This document shows positions 1 through 12,550 of a stretch of DNA of 29,573 bases, piece after piece. How positions within the stretch are numbered: the first letter of the stretch is position 1; each line of letters opens with the position of its first letter. Below the pieces are notes generated by a model that saw only the letters and a list, made by a program, of their open reading frames with translations, made no database searches and was not told the origin of the DNA. The DNA comes from DATCVR01 sp036566745 (GTDB lineage Bacteria > Actinomycetota > Actinomycetes > Jiangellales > Jiangellaceae), in contig DATCVR010000221.1 of assembly GCA_036566745.1 (NCBI GenBank), forward strand, positions 1-29,573, written 5' to 3'. Position numbers and translations under genes: made by a program.

Positions 1-3483
<3,483 letters not shown>

Positions 3484-3487
<4 letters not shown>

Positions 3488-4101
3488 GCGCGCTGCGCGA
3501 CGTGCGCGTGTGCGTCTTCGGCGACTCGTTCGTCGCGGGCGTGGGCGACCCCAAGGCGCTGGGGTGGGTGGGGCGGGTGGCTGCCCGCACACCCGCCTCC
3601 ACCGGCGTCGAGCTCACCGCCTACCCGCTCGGGGTCCGCGGCGAGACCACCGAAGAGGTCGTCGTGCGGATCCCGATGGAGTGTGCCAGCCGGTTCGCCC
3701 GCGGCGACGAGCATCGTGTCGTCGTCGCCGTGGGCGTCGCCGACGCCTTTCACGGTGTCGACCCGGCCCGATCGGCGGCGGCGCTCGCGTTCGGCCTGGC
3801 GGCGGTCTCGGTGCCCACCCTGGTCATCGGGCCGCCTCCGGTCGGCGACGACGACGTCCGGGCGCGCATCCAGGGCCTCGACCGCGCCTACGCCACGGTG
3901 TGCGCCGACCGCGAGGTGCCCTACATCTCCACGTTCGCCCCGCTGGCCGCCAAGGCGGCCTGGAACGACGCCCGCGCCCACGACGGCGTCCACCCCGACC
4001 AGACGGGTTACGGCCTGCTGGCCTACGTCGTGCTCCACGACGGCTGGTACGACTGGCTGGGGGTCGCGCCACCGGCTACGGCGGTCAAGCACCGCCGGTG
4101 A
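3484..4101 (+). CDS. SGNH/GDSL-family hydrolase
   Basis: A predicted 205-residue esterase or lipase of the SGNH fold; the substrate cannot be read from the sequence. Block I is FGDSF with the nucleophile Ser15, and block V is DGVHPDQTGY, which supplies the Asp and His of the triad near the C-terminus. Block III, usually GxND, reads GVAD here, so the oxyanion-hole Asn is replaced by Ala. This may lower activity or mean that another residue does the job. The GTG start is inside the kgd stop (GTGA), so translation is probably coupled to kgd. No signal peptide is seen, so the enzyme should be cytoplasmic. A strong hairpin follows at once. Family assignment is firm; a link to 2-oxoglutarate metabolism rests only on position. 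Confidence 0.85.
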
Positions 4102-4148
4102 TCGTCGGAGGAATCCGGTCGCCCGAGCAGCCGGATTCCTCCGACGAT
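4101..4148 (+). terminator. Hairpin terminator after the kgd-SGNH unit
   Basis: A perfect 18-bp inverted repeat, ATCGTCGGAGGAATCCGG at 4101-4118 and its complement at 4131-4148, with a 12-nt loop. The left arm begins on the last base of the SGNH stop codon. There is no T-tract, which is common for high-GC actinobacterial terminators. It lies 38 nt before the start of the next gene, so an effect on that gene is possible. Confidence 0.7.
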
Positions 4149-4186
4149 TACCAGGGTCGCGGGGCATCATGGGGCCTAGGGGTTCC

Positions 4187-5143
4187 ATGAACGCGACACC
4201 GATGCCAGCCACCGACGTCACCGGTCCGGCGGCGTCCGTGCGCGCTCAGCTGCTCGCCACCGAGCACTGGAGCCTGCTGGCCACCCGCAGTCAGACCTGG
4301 TCCGAGGTGCTGAGCCGGATCACCATCCACCTGACGGTCACCTCGGCGTCCGTGGTCGCACTCGCGCTCGTGGCCCAGGCCTCGGGATTCGGCGGGCCGT
4401 TCCGGATCATGGCGATCGGGCTCGCGGCCACGGTGCTGCTGCTCGGAACGCTCACCGCGGTGCGGGTGAACAACGCCGCCAACGACGACCTCGCGCTGGT
4501 CACGGGCATGAACCGGCTGCGAGCCGCCTACGTGGCCCTCGATCCGGGCATCGAGGACTACCTGATCACGAGTCGCTTTGACGACCAGGCCGGAGCGCTG
4601 CAGACCTACGGCATGATCGTGCGGCGCGGCCCGGCTCAGGTGCTCGGCAGCACGCCGTTCTTCATGGCCGCGGTCAACGCGGTGGTCGCCGGGGCGCTCG
4701 GCGCGCTGATCGCCAGCGCCCTCCACTGGCCGGCCTGGGCGGTCACGACGACCGGGGTCGGCAGCGGGGTGCTGGCCATGGCCCTCGCCATCCTGATCGG
4801 GCTCCGGCAGTACGTCCGCACCCGCGACACCTACAAGGCGCGCTTCCCGACCCCGCCGGACGGCTCAGGGGGTCACGACGATCTTGCCGAAGACCTCGCC
4901 CCGGTGCATCGCGGCGAAGCCCTCGCGGGCGTCGGCCAAGGGCAGCTGCCGGTCGATCACCGGGCGCACGCCGGTGCGCTCGCAGAAGGTGAGCAGCCGG
5001 GTCAGCTCGTCGCGGGTGCCCATCGTCGAGCCGAGGATGCGCAGCTGGAGGAAGTAGACCCGGTTCAGCTCGGTGTCGGCCGTGCGGCCCGACGTCGCCC
5101 CCGAGACGACGAGCGTTCCCCCCGGCCGCAGCGACCGCAGTGA
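4187..5143 (+). CDS. Four-helix membrane protein of unknown function with a read-on C-terminal tail
   Basis: The ATG at 4187 is preceded by AGGGG five bases upstream and is preferred over the in-frame ATG at 4169. Residues 1-226 look like a real actinobacterial membrane protein: a soluble N-terminus with LLATEHWSLLATRSQTW, two hydrophobic segments near 46-66 and 73-93, a soluble middle section with GMNRLRAAYVALDPGIEDYL, and two more segments near 155-180 and 185-207, then RARFPTP-like sequence at the end. I recognise this as a widespread uncharacterised family but know no function. The frame has no stop where the homologous part seems to end (about 4865). It runs another 279 nt through the 3' part of the oppositely oriented oxidoreductase gene, giving 318 residues. 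That tail is Gln/Ala/Arg-rich and looks like antisense sequence. A lost stop codon or a frameshift near 4850 would explain it. Confidence 0.65.
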   Translation: MNATPMPATDVTGPAASVRAQLLATEHWSLLATRSQTWSEVLSRITIHLTVTSASVVALALVAQASGFGGPFRIMAIGLAATVLLLGTLTAVRVNNAANDDLALVTGMNRLRAAYVALDPGIEDYLITSRFDDQAGALQTYGMIVRRGPAQVLGSTPFFMAAVNAVVAGALGALIASALHWPAWAVTTTGVGSGVLAMALAILIGLRQYVRTRDTYKARFPTPPDGSGGHDDLAEDLAPVHRGEALAGVGQGQLPVDHRAHAGALAEGEQPGQLVAGAHRRAEDAQLEEVDPVQLGVGRAARRRPRDDERSPRPQRPQ

Positions 5144-5830
5144 GTGCGTCCAGGTGGCCGCACCGACGGTCTCCATGACGGCGTCGACCCGCTCCGGCAG
5201 CCGCGCACCCGTCTCGAAGACCTGATCCGCCCCGAGGTCGAGCGCTCTGTGCGCCCGGTCGGAGTCGCGCGAAGTCGCCCACACCCGCACCCCGGCAGCC
5301 GCGCCGAGGCTGATCAGCGCCGTGGCCACACCCCCGCCCGCGCCCTGCACCAGGACGGTGTGACCCGGCGTGACTCCCGCCTGGGTGAACAGCATCCGGT
5401 AGGCGGTCAGCCAGGCCGTGGGCAGGCACGCCGCCTGCGCGAACGACAGGGCGGCCGGCTTGGGCACGAGGTTGCGGCGCGGCACCCGCACCTTCTCGGC
5501 CAGGGTGCCGGGATGGCGCTCGGACAGCAACGACCGGCGTGGGTCGAGGGTCTCGTCGCCGCGCCAGTCGGGGTCGGTCACGACGGCGTGGACGACCACC
5601 TCGTTGCCGTCCTCGTCGACGCCGGCGGCATCGCAGCCGAGCACCATCGGCAGCTGGTCGGCGCTCAGCCCGACGCCCCGAAGCGACCACAGGTCGTGGT
5701 GGTTGAGGGCGGCCGCCCGGACCGAGACCGTGGCCCAGCCCTCGGGGACGTCGGGCTCGGCGAGGTCGCCGACCACGAGCCCCTCGAGCGGGTCGTCGGC
5801 GTCGAAACGGGCGGCGTAGGCGGCGAGCAT
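4865..5830 (-). CDS. MDR-superfamily alcohol dehydrogenase / quinone-oxidoreductase-like protein
   Basis: A 321-residue medium-chain dehydrogenase/reductase, predicted to use NADPH for reduction of quinones, enones or similar carbonyls. The N-terminal GroES-like part has AALNHHDLWSLRG and LPMVLGCDAAGV. The Rossmann part carries VLVQGAGGGVATALISLGAA, followed by DLGADQVFETG and LRPGGTLVVSGATSG. The four-Cys structural-zinc lobe of classical alcohol dehydrogenases is absent, which favours the quinone-oxidoreductase branch. It ends with REGFAAMHRGEVFGKIVVTP, the usual family C-terminus. It is convergent with the upstream membrane-protein gene, whose frame overlaps its last 279 nt. It lies 44 bp downstream of the malic enzyme on the same strand and could be cotranscribed with it. 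The substrate is unknown. Confidence 0.9.
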   Translation of the reverse strand: MLAAYAARFDADDPLEGLVVGDLAEPDVPEGWATVSVRAAALNHHDLWSLRGVGLSADQLPMVLGCDAAGVDEDGNEVVVHAVVTDPDWRGDETLDPRRSLLSERHPGTLAEKVRVPRRNLVPKPAALSFAQAACLPTAWLTAYRMLFTQAGVTPGHTVLVQGAGGGVATALISLGAAAGVRVWATSRDSDRAHRALDLGADQVFETGARLPERVDAVMETVGAATWTHSLRSLRPGGTLVVSGATSGRTADTELNRVYFLQLRILGSTMGTRDELTRLLTFCERTGVRPVIDRQLPLADAREGFAAMHRGEVFGKIVVTP

Positions 5831-5874
5831 GCCCCGACCCTAGACGTGGCTCCGTCGCGCGGAAAGCAGGCGCG

Positions 5875-7095
<1,221 letters not shown>

Positions 7096-7349
7096 GGGTG
7101 ACCTCTGAGAGAGATGGGCGTGTGCAGGTACAAGGACGAAATCGGCGATTTCGTGCCCAACCGCGTGGTGCCGTGGCTGGGCAGCATCGATCGTCGGGGG
7201 TCACCCGAGACGCGACATTGTGCCATGCCCCAGTGGCCGGCGAAACCGAAATGATGACGAGTTCTTTATCCGATCGTGCCCGTTCAGAGGCGGTGAGAGT
7301 GGGAGGATTCCTGCCACTACCGTCGAGAACACGCCACGGGAGAATGATC
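7096..7349. other. Divergent control region between malic enzyme and amino-acid importer
   Basis: A 254-bp region with no convincing gene. It holds the 19-bp palindrome at 7136-7154 near the malic enzyme. A -10-like TACCGT at 7318-7323 and a GGGAGA Shine-Dalgarno sequence at 7338-7343 lie in front of the lipoprotein gene. I could not identify a clear -35 element for either direction. Confidence 0.45.
7136..7154. promoter_or_regulatory. 19-bp perfect palindrome, putative operator
   Basis: ACGAAATCGGCGATTTCGT is a perfect palindrome around one central G, with 9-bp arms. It lies 41 bp before the malic-enzyme start and about 195 bp before the ABC-importer lipoprotein start. The size and symmetry fit the operator of a dimeric repressor of TetR or GntR type, but no regulator gene lies beside it. 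I saw no second copy in the window. Confidence 0.5.
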
Positions 7350-8174
7350 ATGACGAAGCACCCATTCCGCCTCGGCTTCGCCGCAGTGGCGGCGTCCGCG
7401 CTCCTGCTCTCAGCGTGTGGGGGCGACGACGAACCCACCGACACCGCCACCAGCACCGCCGACACCGCAGCGTTCGGACTCATCGCCGACGGCGCCCTCA
7501 CCGTCTGTTCCGACATCCCTTACCCGCCGTTCGAGGTCGAGGATCCCGACTCCCCCAGCGGGTACAGCGGCTTCGACATGGACATCATGCAGGCGATCGC
7601 CGACGGCCTCGGCCTCGAACTCGCCGTGCAGGACGTCGGCTTCGACCCGCTGGCCAGCGGCACCGTCCTCGCGGCCGGGCAATGCGACGTCGGGGCCTCG
7701 GCCATGACCATCACCGACGAGCGCAAGGCGAACCTCGACTTCTCCGACCCGTACTACGACTCGCTCCAGTCGCTGCTGGTGCCGCCGGACTCGGACATCA
7801 CCGGGATCGACGACCTCGCCGGCAAGATCGTGGGCGTCCAGACCGGCACCACGGGCCAGGCCTACGCCGAGGAGAACGCTCCCGAGGGCACCGAGATCCC
7901 CGACTTCCCCAGCGACGGCGAACTCTGGCCGGCCCTGCAGGCGGGCAACATCGACGCGATCCTGCAGGACCTCCCGGTCAACATCGAGCACGCCAAGACC
8001 GAGGGCTACGAGGTGGTCGAGGAGTACCAGACCGACGAGCAGTACGGCTTCGCCTTCGCCAAGGGCGAGAAGGACGCACTGATCGAGGCGGTCAACGAGC
8101 AACTCCAGACCATGCGCGACGACGGCTCCTACCAGGAGATCTACGACAGCTACTTCACTGCCGACGCGTCCTGA
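7350..8174 (+). CDS. Polar amino-acid ABC transporter, substrate-binding lipoprotein
   Basis: A 274-residue extracellular solute-binding protein of family 3 (SBP_bac_3), which captures a polar amino acid for the adjacent permease. It begins with a lipoprotein signal peptide: basic MTKHPFR, a hydrophobic run and the lipobox LLLSAC with Cys23 as the lipid anchor, then a Thr/Ala/Asp linker. The binding fold shows CSDIPYPPFEV, GFDMDIMQAIADGLG, QCDVGASAMTITDERK, LDFSDPYY and VGVQTGTTGQAYAEE. The ATG at 7350 is chosen over the one at 7344 because GGGAGA then sits six bases upstream. It is first in a three-gene set with the permease 15 bp downstream. The ligand (glutamate, glutamine, arginine or another) cannot be assigned. 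Confidence 0.93.
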   Translation: MTKHPFRLGFAAVAASALLLSACGGDDEPTDTATSTADTAAFGLIADGALTVCSDIPYPPFEVEDPDSPSGYSGFDMDIMQAIADGLGLELAVQDVGFDPLASGTVLAAGQCDVGASAMTITDERKANLDFSDPYYDSLQSLLVPPDSDITGIDDLAGKIVGVQTGTTGQAYAEENAPEGTEIPDFPSDGELWPALQAGNIDAILQDLPVNIEHAKTEGYEVVEEYQTDEQYGFAFAKGEKDALIEAVNEQLQTMRDDGSYQEIYDSYFTADAS

Positions 8175-8189
8175 TCGCGGACGCCGACG

Positions 8190-8975
8190 GTGCGCAAGTC
8201 CACAAAGCGGCGGCTGAGTCGCGGCGCCCTCTACGCGGTGTTCGTCGCCGCCGTGGTGGTCGTCGTGCTCGGCGCCGACTGGGAACGGCTGCGCGAGCAG
8301 TTCTTCCAGCTCGACATCGCCAAGGAGCAGCTCCCCGAGATCATCACGATCGCGACCAGGAACACCATCCTGTTCACGTTGATCGCCTTCGTCGGCGGCG
8401 TCGTGGTCGGCCTGCTCATGGCGCTGATGAAGATGTCCGACGTCACGCCGTACCGGTGGTTCGCCACCGGCTACATCGAGCTGTTCCGCGGGCTGCCTGC
8501 GCTGCTGACGATCTTCGCCATGGCCTACGTCCTCCCCATCGGCTTCGGTGTGCGGCTGCCGTACGGCGCGGTGGGTGCCGGGCTGGTGGGGCTGATCCTC
8601 GTGGCCGGCGCCTACATGGCCGAGACGATCCGGGCCGGTATCCAGGGCGTCCCGAAGGGCCAGACGGAGGCCGCGCGCTCACTGGGGATGTCGCCGACCC
8701 GTACGACGTTCTCCGTCATCCTCCCGCAGGCGTTCCGCATCATCATCCCTCCCCTGACCAACGAGTTCGTCCTGTTGATCAAGGACACCTCGCTGCTGTT
8801 CATCGCCGGCTCGACCCTGCAGACCAAGGAACTGACGACGTTCACCCGTGACGGGCTCTCCACCTACGCCAACGGCACCCCGCTGCTGATGGCCGCCCTG
8901 CTCTACCTGCTCATCACCGTCCCGCTCACCCGGCTGGTCGCGGTGCTCGAACGACGGATGGCGAGGTCGCGATGA
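8190..8975 (+). CDS. Polar amino-acid ABC transporter permease
   Basis: A 261-residue inner-membrane permease of the His/Glu/Gln/Arg/opine family. A basic start (KSTKRRLSR) precedes the first membrane segment, near residues 14-33. A periplasmic segment and about four further helices follow. The cytoplasmic EAA loop that docks to the ATPase is clear: EAARSLGMSPTRTTFSVILP followed by QAFRIIIPPLTNEF. LFRGLPALLTIFAMAY is also typical of the family. The GTG start at 8190 has no evident Shine-Dalgarno sequence and lies 15 bp after the binding-protein stop, so expression is probably coupled. Only one permease is present, so it likely forms a homodimer. The stop overlaps the next start (ATGA, 8972-8975). 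Confidence 0.92.
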   Translation: MRKSTKRRLSRGALYAVFVAAVVVVVLGADWERLREQFFQLDIAKEQLPEIITIATRNTILFTLIAFVGGVVVGLLMALMKMSDVTPYRWFATGYIELFRGLPALLTIFAMAYVLPIGFGVRLPYGAVGAGLVGLILVAGAYMAETIRAGIQGVPKGQTEAARSLGMSPTRTTFSVILPQAFRIIIPPLTNEFVLLIKDTSLLFIAGSTLQTKELTTFTRDGLSTYANGTPLLMAALLYLLITVPLTRLVAVLERRMARSR

Positions 8976-9733
8976 CCGATGCAGTGATCGCTCCCACGCC
9001 CGACGCGCCGGCCATCCAGGTCGGCGCCCTGCGCAAGAGCTTCGGCGAGCACGAGGTGCTCAAGGGCGTCGACCTCACGGTAGAGCCCGGTCAGGTGGTC
9101 TGCGTGATCGGGCCCAGCGGGTCGGGCAAGTCGACCTTGCTGCGCTGCGTCAACCGCCTCGAGGAGCCCACGTCCGGGCAGGTCCTCATCGAGGGCATCG
9201 ACATCCTCGACCCCGAGGTCGACGTCGACGCCGTACGTGCCCGCATCGGCATGGTCTTCCAGTCGTTCAACCTCTTTCCCCACCTCACCGTGCTGAGCAA
9301 CCTCACCATCGCCCAGCGGCGCGTGCTCAGGCGCGGCAAGGCCGAGGCCCTGCAGATCGCCCGCGAGAAGCTCGACCAGGTCGGCCTGGCCGAGAAGGCC
9401 GACGCCTACCCCGCCCACCTCTCCGGCGGGCAGCAGCAGCGTGTCGCGATCGCCCGGTCGCTGTCGATGAGCCCGGACATGATGCTGTTCGACGAACCGA
9501 CGTCGGCGCTCGACCCCGAGCTGGTGGGCGAGGTACTCGACGTGATGCGTGAGCTCGCCCGCACCGGCATGACGATGATGGTCGTCACCCACGAGATGGG
9601 CTTCGCGCGCGAGGTCGGCGATGCTCTGATATTCATGGACGACGGCGTCATCGTCGAGACCGGCAACCCACGCGACGTGCTGGCCGCCCCGCGGCACCAG
9701 CGCACCCAGGCCTTTCTCTCCAAGGTGCTGTGA
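8972..9733 (+). CDS. Polar amino-acid ABC transporter ATP-binding protein
   Basis: A 253-residue ATPase that powers the importer encoded just upstream. It has Walker A GPSGSGKST, Q-loop GMVFQSFNLFPHLTVLSN, signature LSGGQQQRVAIARSL, Walker B MMLFDEPTSALDPE and switch VVTHEMGFAREVGD, which together are diagnostic of the GlnQ/ArtP/HisP group. The N-terminus carries about 15 extra residues (TDAVIAPTPDAPAIQ) before the first strand. The ATG overlaps the permease stop by four bases. It closes the transporter set; 67 bp separate it from the anti-sigma gene. Confidence 0.95.
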   Translation: MTDAVIAPTPDAPAIQVGALRKSFGEHEVLKGVDLTVEPGQVVCVIGPSGSGKSTLLRCVNRLEEPTSGQVLIEGIDILDPEVDVDAVRARIGMVFQSFNLFPHLTVLSNLTIAQRRVLRRGKAEALQIAREKLDQVGLAEKADAYPAHLSGGQQQRVAIARSLSMSPDMMLFDEPTSALDPELVGEVLDVMRELARTGMTMMVVTHEMGFAREVGDALIFMDDGVIVETGNPRDVLAAPRHQRTQAFLSKVL

Positions 9734-9800
9734 CTGCCTGAGTCCCTTCGCTCGCCGGTGTGACAGGCTAGCCATCGAGCAGAGTGGCGAAGGAGGCCAG

Positions 9801-10190
9801 GTGAGCGACCCGCGATCAGCGGTCGGCGACCTCGTCGAGTTACGGGTGCCGGCGTCCGGTGCCTACCTCGCGGTGCTACGCACCGCGGCGGCCGGCCTGG
9901 CCGCGCGGCTGGGCTTCACCCTCGACGGGATCGAGGACCTCCGCATCGCCGTCGACGAAGCCTGCGCCATGCTCCTCCCGCTCGCCGACCCCGGTTCGGC
10001 CCTCGACTGCCGCTTCGAGCTGCACATCGACGTCCTCGACGTCCGGGTGTCCGTGCCGTCCAGCGCGGCCGAGCTGCCCGGGCGCGAGACCTTCGCGTGG
10101 ACCGTCCTCTCGGCGCTGGCCGGCGAGGTCGACTCCACCGTCGACGACGACGGGCGGGTTGCCATCGTGCTCCGCAAGAAGCGGGGATGA
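9801..10190 (+). CDS. RsbW/UsfX-like anti-sigma factor (serine kinase ATPase fold)
   Basis: A 129-residue GHKL-fold protein predicted to bind and hold the sigma factor encoded immediately downstream. It matches the HATPase_c_2 pattern of actinobacterial RsbW/UsfX proteins: LRTAAAGLAARLGFTLDGIEDL then RIAVDEAC. In kinase-active RsbW the N-box continues with Asn for Mg-ATP binding. Here it reads DEACAMLLPLA without that Asn, so kinase activity is doubtful and a binding-only role is possible (inference). The GTG at 9801 has an excellent AAGGAGG Shine-Dalgarno sequence. The stop overlaps the sigma-factor ATG (ATGA, 10187-10190), so the two are translated in a coupled way. No anti-anti-sigma gene is next to them. 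Confidence 0.85.
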   Translation: MSDPRSAVGDLVELRVPASGAYLAVLRTAAAGLAARLGFTLDGIEDLRIAVDEACAMLLPLADPGSALDCRFELHIDVLDVRVSVPSSAAELPGRETFAWTVLSALAGEVDSTVDDDGRVAIVLRKKRG

Positions 10191-10975
10191 CGCTGGCTGT
10201 GGACCAGGCCGGGATCGATCGGGGGGAGAGCCGCGAGCTGTTGGTCCAGCTCACCTCTCTCGGCCCGGACGACCCCCTCCGCGGCCAGACCCGCAACCGC
10301 CTGGCCACCATCCACCTGCCGCTGGCCGAGCACCTCGCGCGGCGCTTCACCGGCCGGGGCGAGCCGTACGAGGACCTCGTCCAGGTGGCCACGATCGGCC
10401 TGATCAAGGCGATCGACCGCTACGACCCTCACCGCGGCGTCGAGTTCTCCACCTACGCCACGCCCACCATCCTGGGCGAGATCAAGCGCTGGTTCCGCGA
10501 CAAGGGCTGGGCGATCCGGGTGCCCCGGCGGCTCCAGGAGTTGAGGCTGTCGATCAGCGCGATCACCACCCAGCTGACCCAGGACCTCGGGCGTTCCCCC
10601 ACCGTGGCCGAGCTCGCGAAGTCGTTGCAGGTCAGCGAGGACGAAGTGCTCGAGGCCCTGGAGTCGGCCACGGCCTACAGCACGCTCTCCCTCGACGCCC
10701 CCGAACCCGGCGACACCAGCGGGCAGTCCACCATCGACACGCTGGGCGCCGAGGACGCCGCACTCGAGGGCGTCGAGAACCGCGAGGCGCTGTCGCGGCT
10801 GCTCGCAGGGCTGCCCGAGCGCGAGCGCCGCATCGTCATGCTGCGGTTCTTCGGCGGGATGACGCAGTCGCAGATCGCCGCCGAGATCGGCATCTCGCAG
10901 ATGCACGTGTCGCGGCTGTTGTCCAAGACGCTCGTCGTGCTGCGCGAGGGCCTGCTGGCCGACCCGTCGCCCTGA
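10187..10975 (+). CDS. SigB/SigF/SigG-family RNA polymerase sigma factor
   Basis: A 262-residue group 3 sigma factor of the stress or development type. Region 2 reads HLPLAEHLARRF, YEDLVQVATIGLIKAIDRYD and FSTYATPTILGEIKRWFRDK. Region 3 has VPRRLQELRLSISAI and DLGRSPTVAELAKSL. Region 4 has LPERERRIVMLRFFGGMTQS and the helix-turn-helix AAEIGISQMHVSRLLSK. The start at 10187 overlaps the anti-sigma stop and is preceded by GCGGGG. The pairing with an RsbW-like gene is the Mycobacterium usfX-sigF and Bacillus rsbW-sigB arrangement. The gene ends directly against the convergent membrane-protein gene with no spacer. Confidence 0.93.
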   Translation: MTLAVDQAGIDRGESRELLVQLTSLGPDDPLRGQTRNRLATIHLPLAEHLARRFTGRGEPYEDLVQVATIGLIKAIDRYDPHRGVEFSTYATPTILGEIKRWFRDKGWAIRVPRRLQELRLSISAITTQLTQDLGRSPTVAELAKSLQVSEDEVLEALESATAYSTLSLDAPEPGDTSGQSTIDTLGAEDAALEGVENREALSRLLAGLPERERRIVMLRFFGGMTQSQIAAEIGISQMHVSRLLSKTLVVLREGLLADPSP

Positions 10976-11425
10976 TCAGCTGGGCGACGGCTGCGACGGC
11001 ATCCGGCCCAGCGCCGTGCGCACCGGCGCGGTGAACAGCAGCATCAGGCACCCCACGGCCGACACCCCCAGCGGCACCGCGCCCGCCCAGAAGCCGCTGT
11101 CGGTCATCTCGTAGGTGACCGCCAGGGCCAGCAGCTGGACGAACACCGCCGCACCGAACGACCACCCGCGCCGCCGCCACAGCCCGCCGGCGATCGCCGA
11201 CACCATCAGCCCGAGCACGATCAGGTAGATCGTCGCGCCTTCGTAGACCGACTCGTTGCTCGGCGAGTCGCTGCCGTGCCGCGCCATCATCCAGATCGCG
11301 AAGACGATCGGCGCCAGCGCCTGGGCGGCTACGACCAGCGCCGCGACCACCAGCCCGACCGGGCGGCCCTGGCGTGCGTCCCGGGCCGAGGCGGGAGCGG
11401 CGCGAGGCGTGGGGTCGGTGGGCAC
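10976..11425 (-). CDS. Small four-helix integral membrane protein
   Basis: A 149-residue protein of unknown function with a polar N-terminus (about 20 residues, Ala/Arg-rich) and four predicted membrane helices, around residues 25-47, 62-82, 88-107 and 112-133. It ends with a short cytosolic tail. No enzymatic motif is visible. Its place, divergent from the lipid-kinase gene and followed on the map by whiB1 and pdtaS, is that of the integral-membrane gene Rv3217c of M. tuberculosis, as I remember that map; I could not align the two. The stop abuts the sigma-factor stop. Only 38 bp separate it from the divergent kinase, so the two promoters must overlap. Confidence 0.75.
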   Translation of the reverse strand: MPTDPTPRAAPASARDARQGRPVGLVVAALVVAAQALAPIVFAIWMMARHGSDSPSNESVYEGATIYLIVLGLMVSAIAGGLWRRRGWSFGAAVFVQLLALAVTYEMTDSGFWAGAVPLGVSAVGCLMLLFTAPVRTALGRMPSQPSPS

Positions 11426-11450
11426 GCACGCAAGCCTACGTCGGTCGTCC

Positions 11451-11456
11451 TACCCT
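11451..11456 (+). promoter_or_regulatory. -10 hexamer TACCCT for the lipid-kinase gene
   Basis: TACCCT fits the actinobacterial TANNNT -10 consensus and ends seven bases before the ATG at 11464, so transcription probably starts at or next to the start codon. There is no Shine-Dalgarno sequence in the 38-bp spacer. Confidence 0.5.
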
Positions 11457-11463
11457 GTCGGAC

Positions 11464-12393
11464 ATGCGTGCTCTTGTCGTGGTGAACCCGAACGCGACCA
11501 CGACGTCGGTCCGCACCCGCGACGTCCTGATCACCGCGCTCCGCAACGACCTCGAACTCGAGGTGACCGAGACGACCCATCGCGGCCATGCTGCCGAGCT
11601 GGCCGAGCGTGCCCGCGACCAGGGCATGGACCTGGTGGTGGCCGTGGGGGGCGACGGGACGGTCAACGAGGTCGTCAACGGCGTCCTCGCGCCCGGATCC
11701 CCCGATCCCGCGGGCCGGCCGCCGGTGGTCGCGATCGTGCCGGGCGGCAGCACCAACGTCCTGGCCCGCAACCTCGGCATTCCGGAGAACCCGGTCGAGG
11801 CCACCGGGCTCCTCCTCGACGCGCTCCGGGCCGGCCGGAGCCAGCCGATCGGGTTGGGCCGGGTCGACGGCCGCTACTTCACCTTCGCGGCCGGGGCCGG
11901 ACTCGACGCCGACGTCATCCATGCCGTCGAGGAGCAGCGCGCCCGCGGCCGCACCGCGACGGTGCCGCTGTACGTCCGGACGGCACTGCGGCGCTACTTC
12001 GCCCAGGACGACCGCAAAGCCGGCCCGATCGTCGTGGAGGCGGAGGACGCCGAGCCCATCGCGGAGCTCTCGGTGGTCATCATCAGCAACTGCACGCCGT
12101 GGACCTACGTCGGCGCCCGCCCGCTGCGGCCCACACCCCAGGCGGACTTCAACGACGGACTCGACGTCTTCGGCCTGACCCGCCTCGGAGTGCCGTCCAC
12201 CCTGCGCCACGTGGCCCAGATGGCGTCACGGCGCGGACCTCGTGGTCGTCATGTCGTCACATTGCATGATCAGGCCCGACTGGTCCTGACCTCGGCCATA
12301 CCGGTTCCCCTGCAGGTCGACGGCGACTACCTGGGTCGCTACGAACGCGCCGAGTTCGTCGCGGTGCCCGACGCGATCCGCATCGCCTACTGA
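11464..12393 (+). CDS. Diacylglycerol-kinase-family lipid kinase
   Basis: A 309-residue DAGKc-domain protein predicted to phosphorylate a lipid such as diacylglycerol or a sphingoid-type substrate with ATP. Landmarks are RALVVVNPNATTT at the N-terminus, the nucleotide loop VGGDGTVNEVVNGV (GGDGT at residues 62-66), VPGGSTNVLARNLGI, and a C-terminal YegS/LCB5-like beta sandwich ending with LQVDGDYLG. The ATG at 11464 begins seven bases after TACCCT (11451-11456), which suggests a leaderless message; earlier in-frame starts would run into the divergent gene. Gene order with whiB1 and pdtaS matches Rv3218-Rv3220c of mycobacteria. The exact lipid substrate is unknown. Confidence 0.9.
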   Translation: MRALVVVNPNATTTSVRTRDVLITALRNDLELEVTETTHRGHAAELAERARDQGMDLVVAVGGDGTVNEVVNGVLAPGSPDPAGRPPVVAIVPGGSTNVLARNLGIPENPVEATGLLLDALRAGRSQPIGLGRVDGRYFTFAAGAGLDADVIHAVEEQRARGRTATVPLYVRTALRRYFAQDDRKAGPIVVEAEDAEPIAELSVVIISNCTPWTYVGARPLRPTPQADFNDGLDVFGLTRLGVPSTLRHVAQMASRRGPRGRHVVTLHDQARLVLTSAIPVPLQVDGDYLGRYERAEFVAVPDAIRIAY

Positions 12394-12550
12394 CTCGAGG
12401 CGGCGCGACAGATCCCGCCGGCACGCCGCACCACGGCTGATCTATGTCCTTTTTGTCCCTTTTGCCCCGTCGTGTGACCGAGCAGACACGAGACTCGCTG
12501 AGACGGAAGACACAAAACCCTTGTACACCCATCACGAAGTTGTCACCCTT

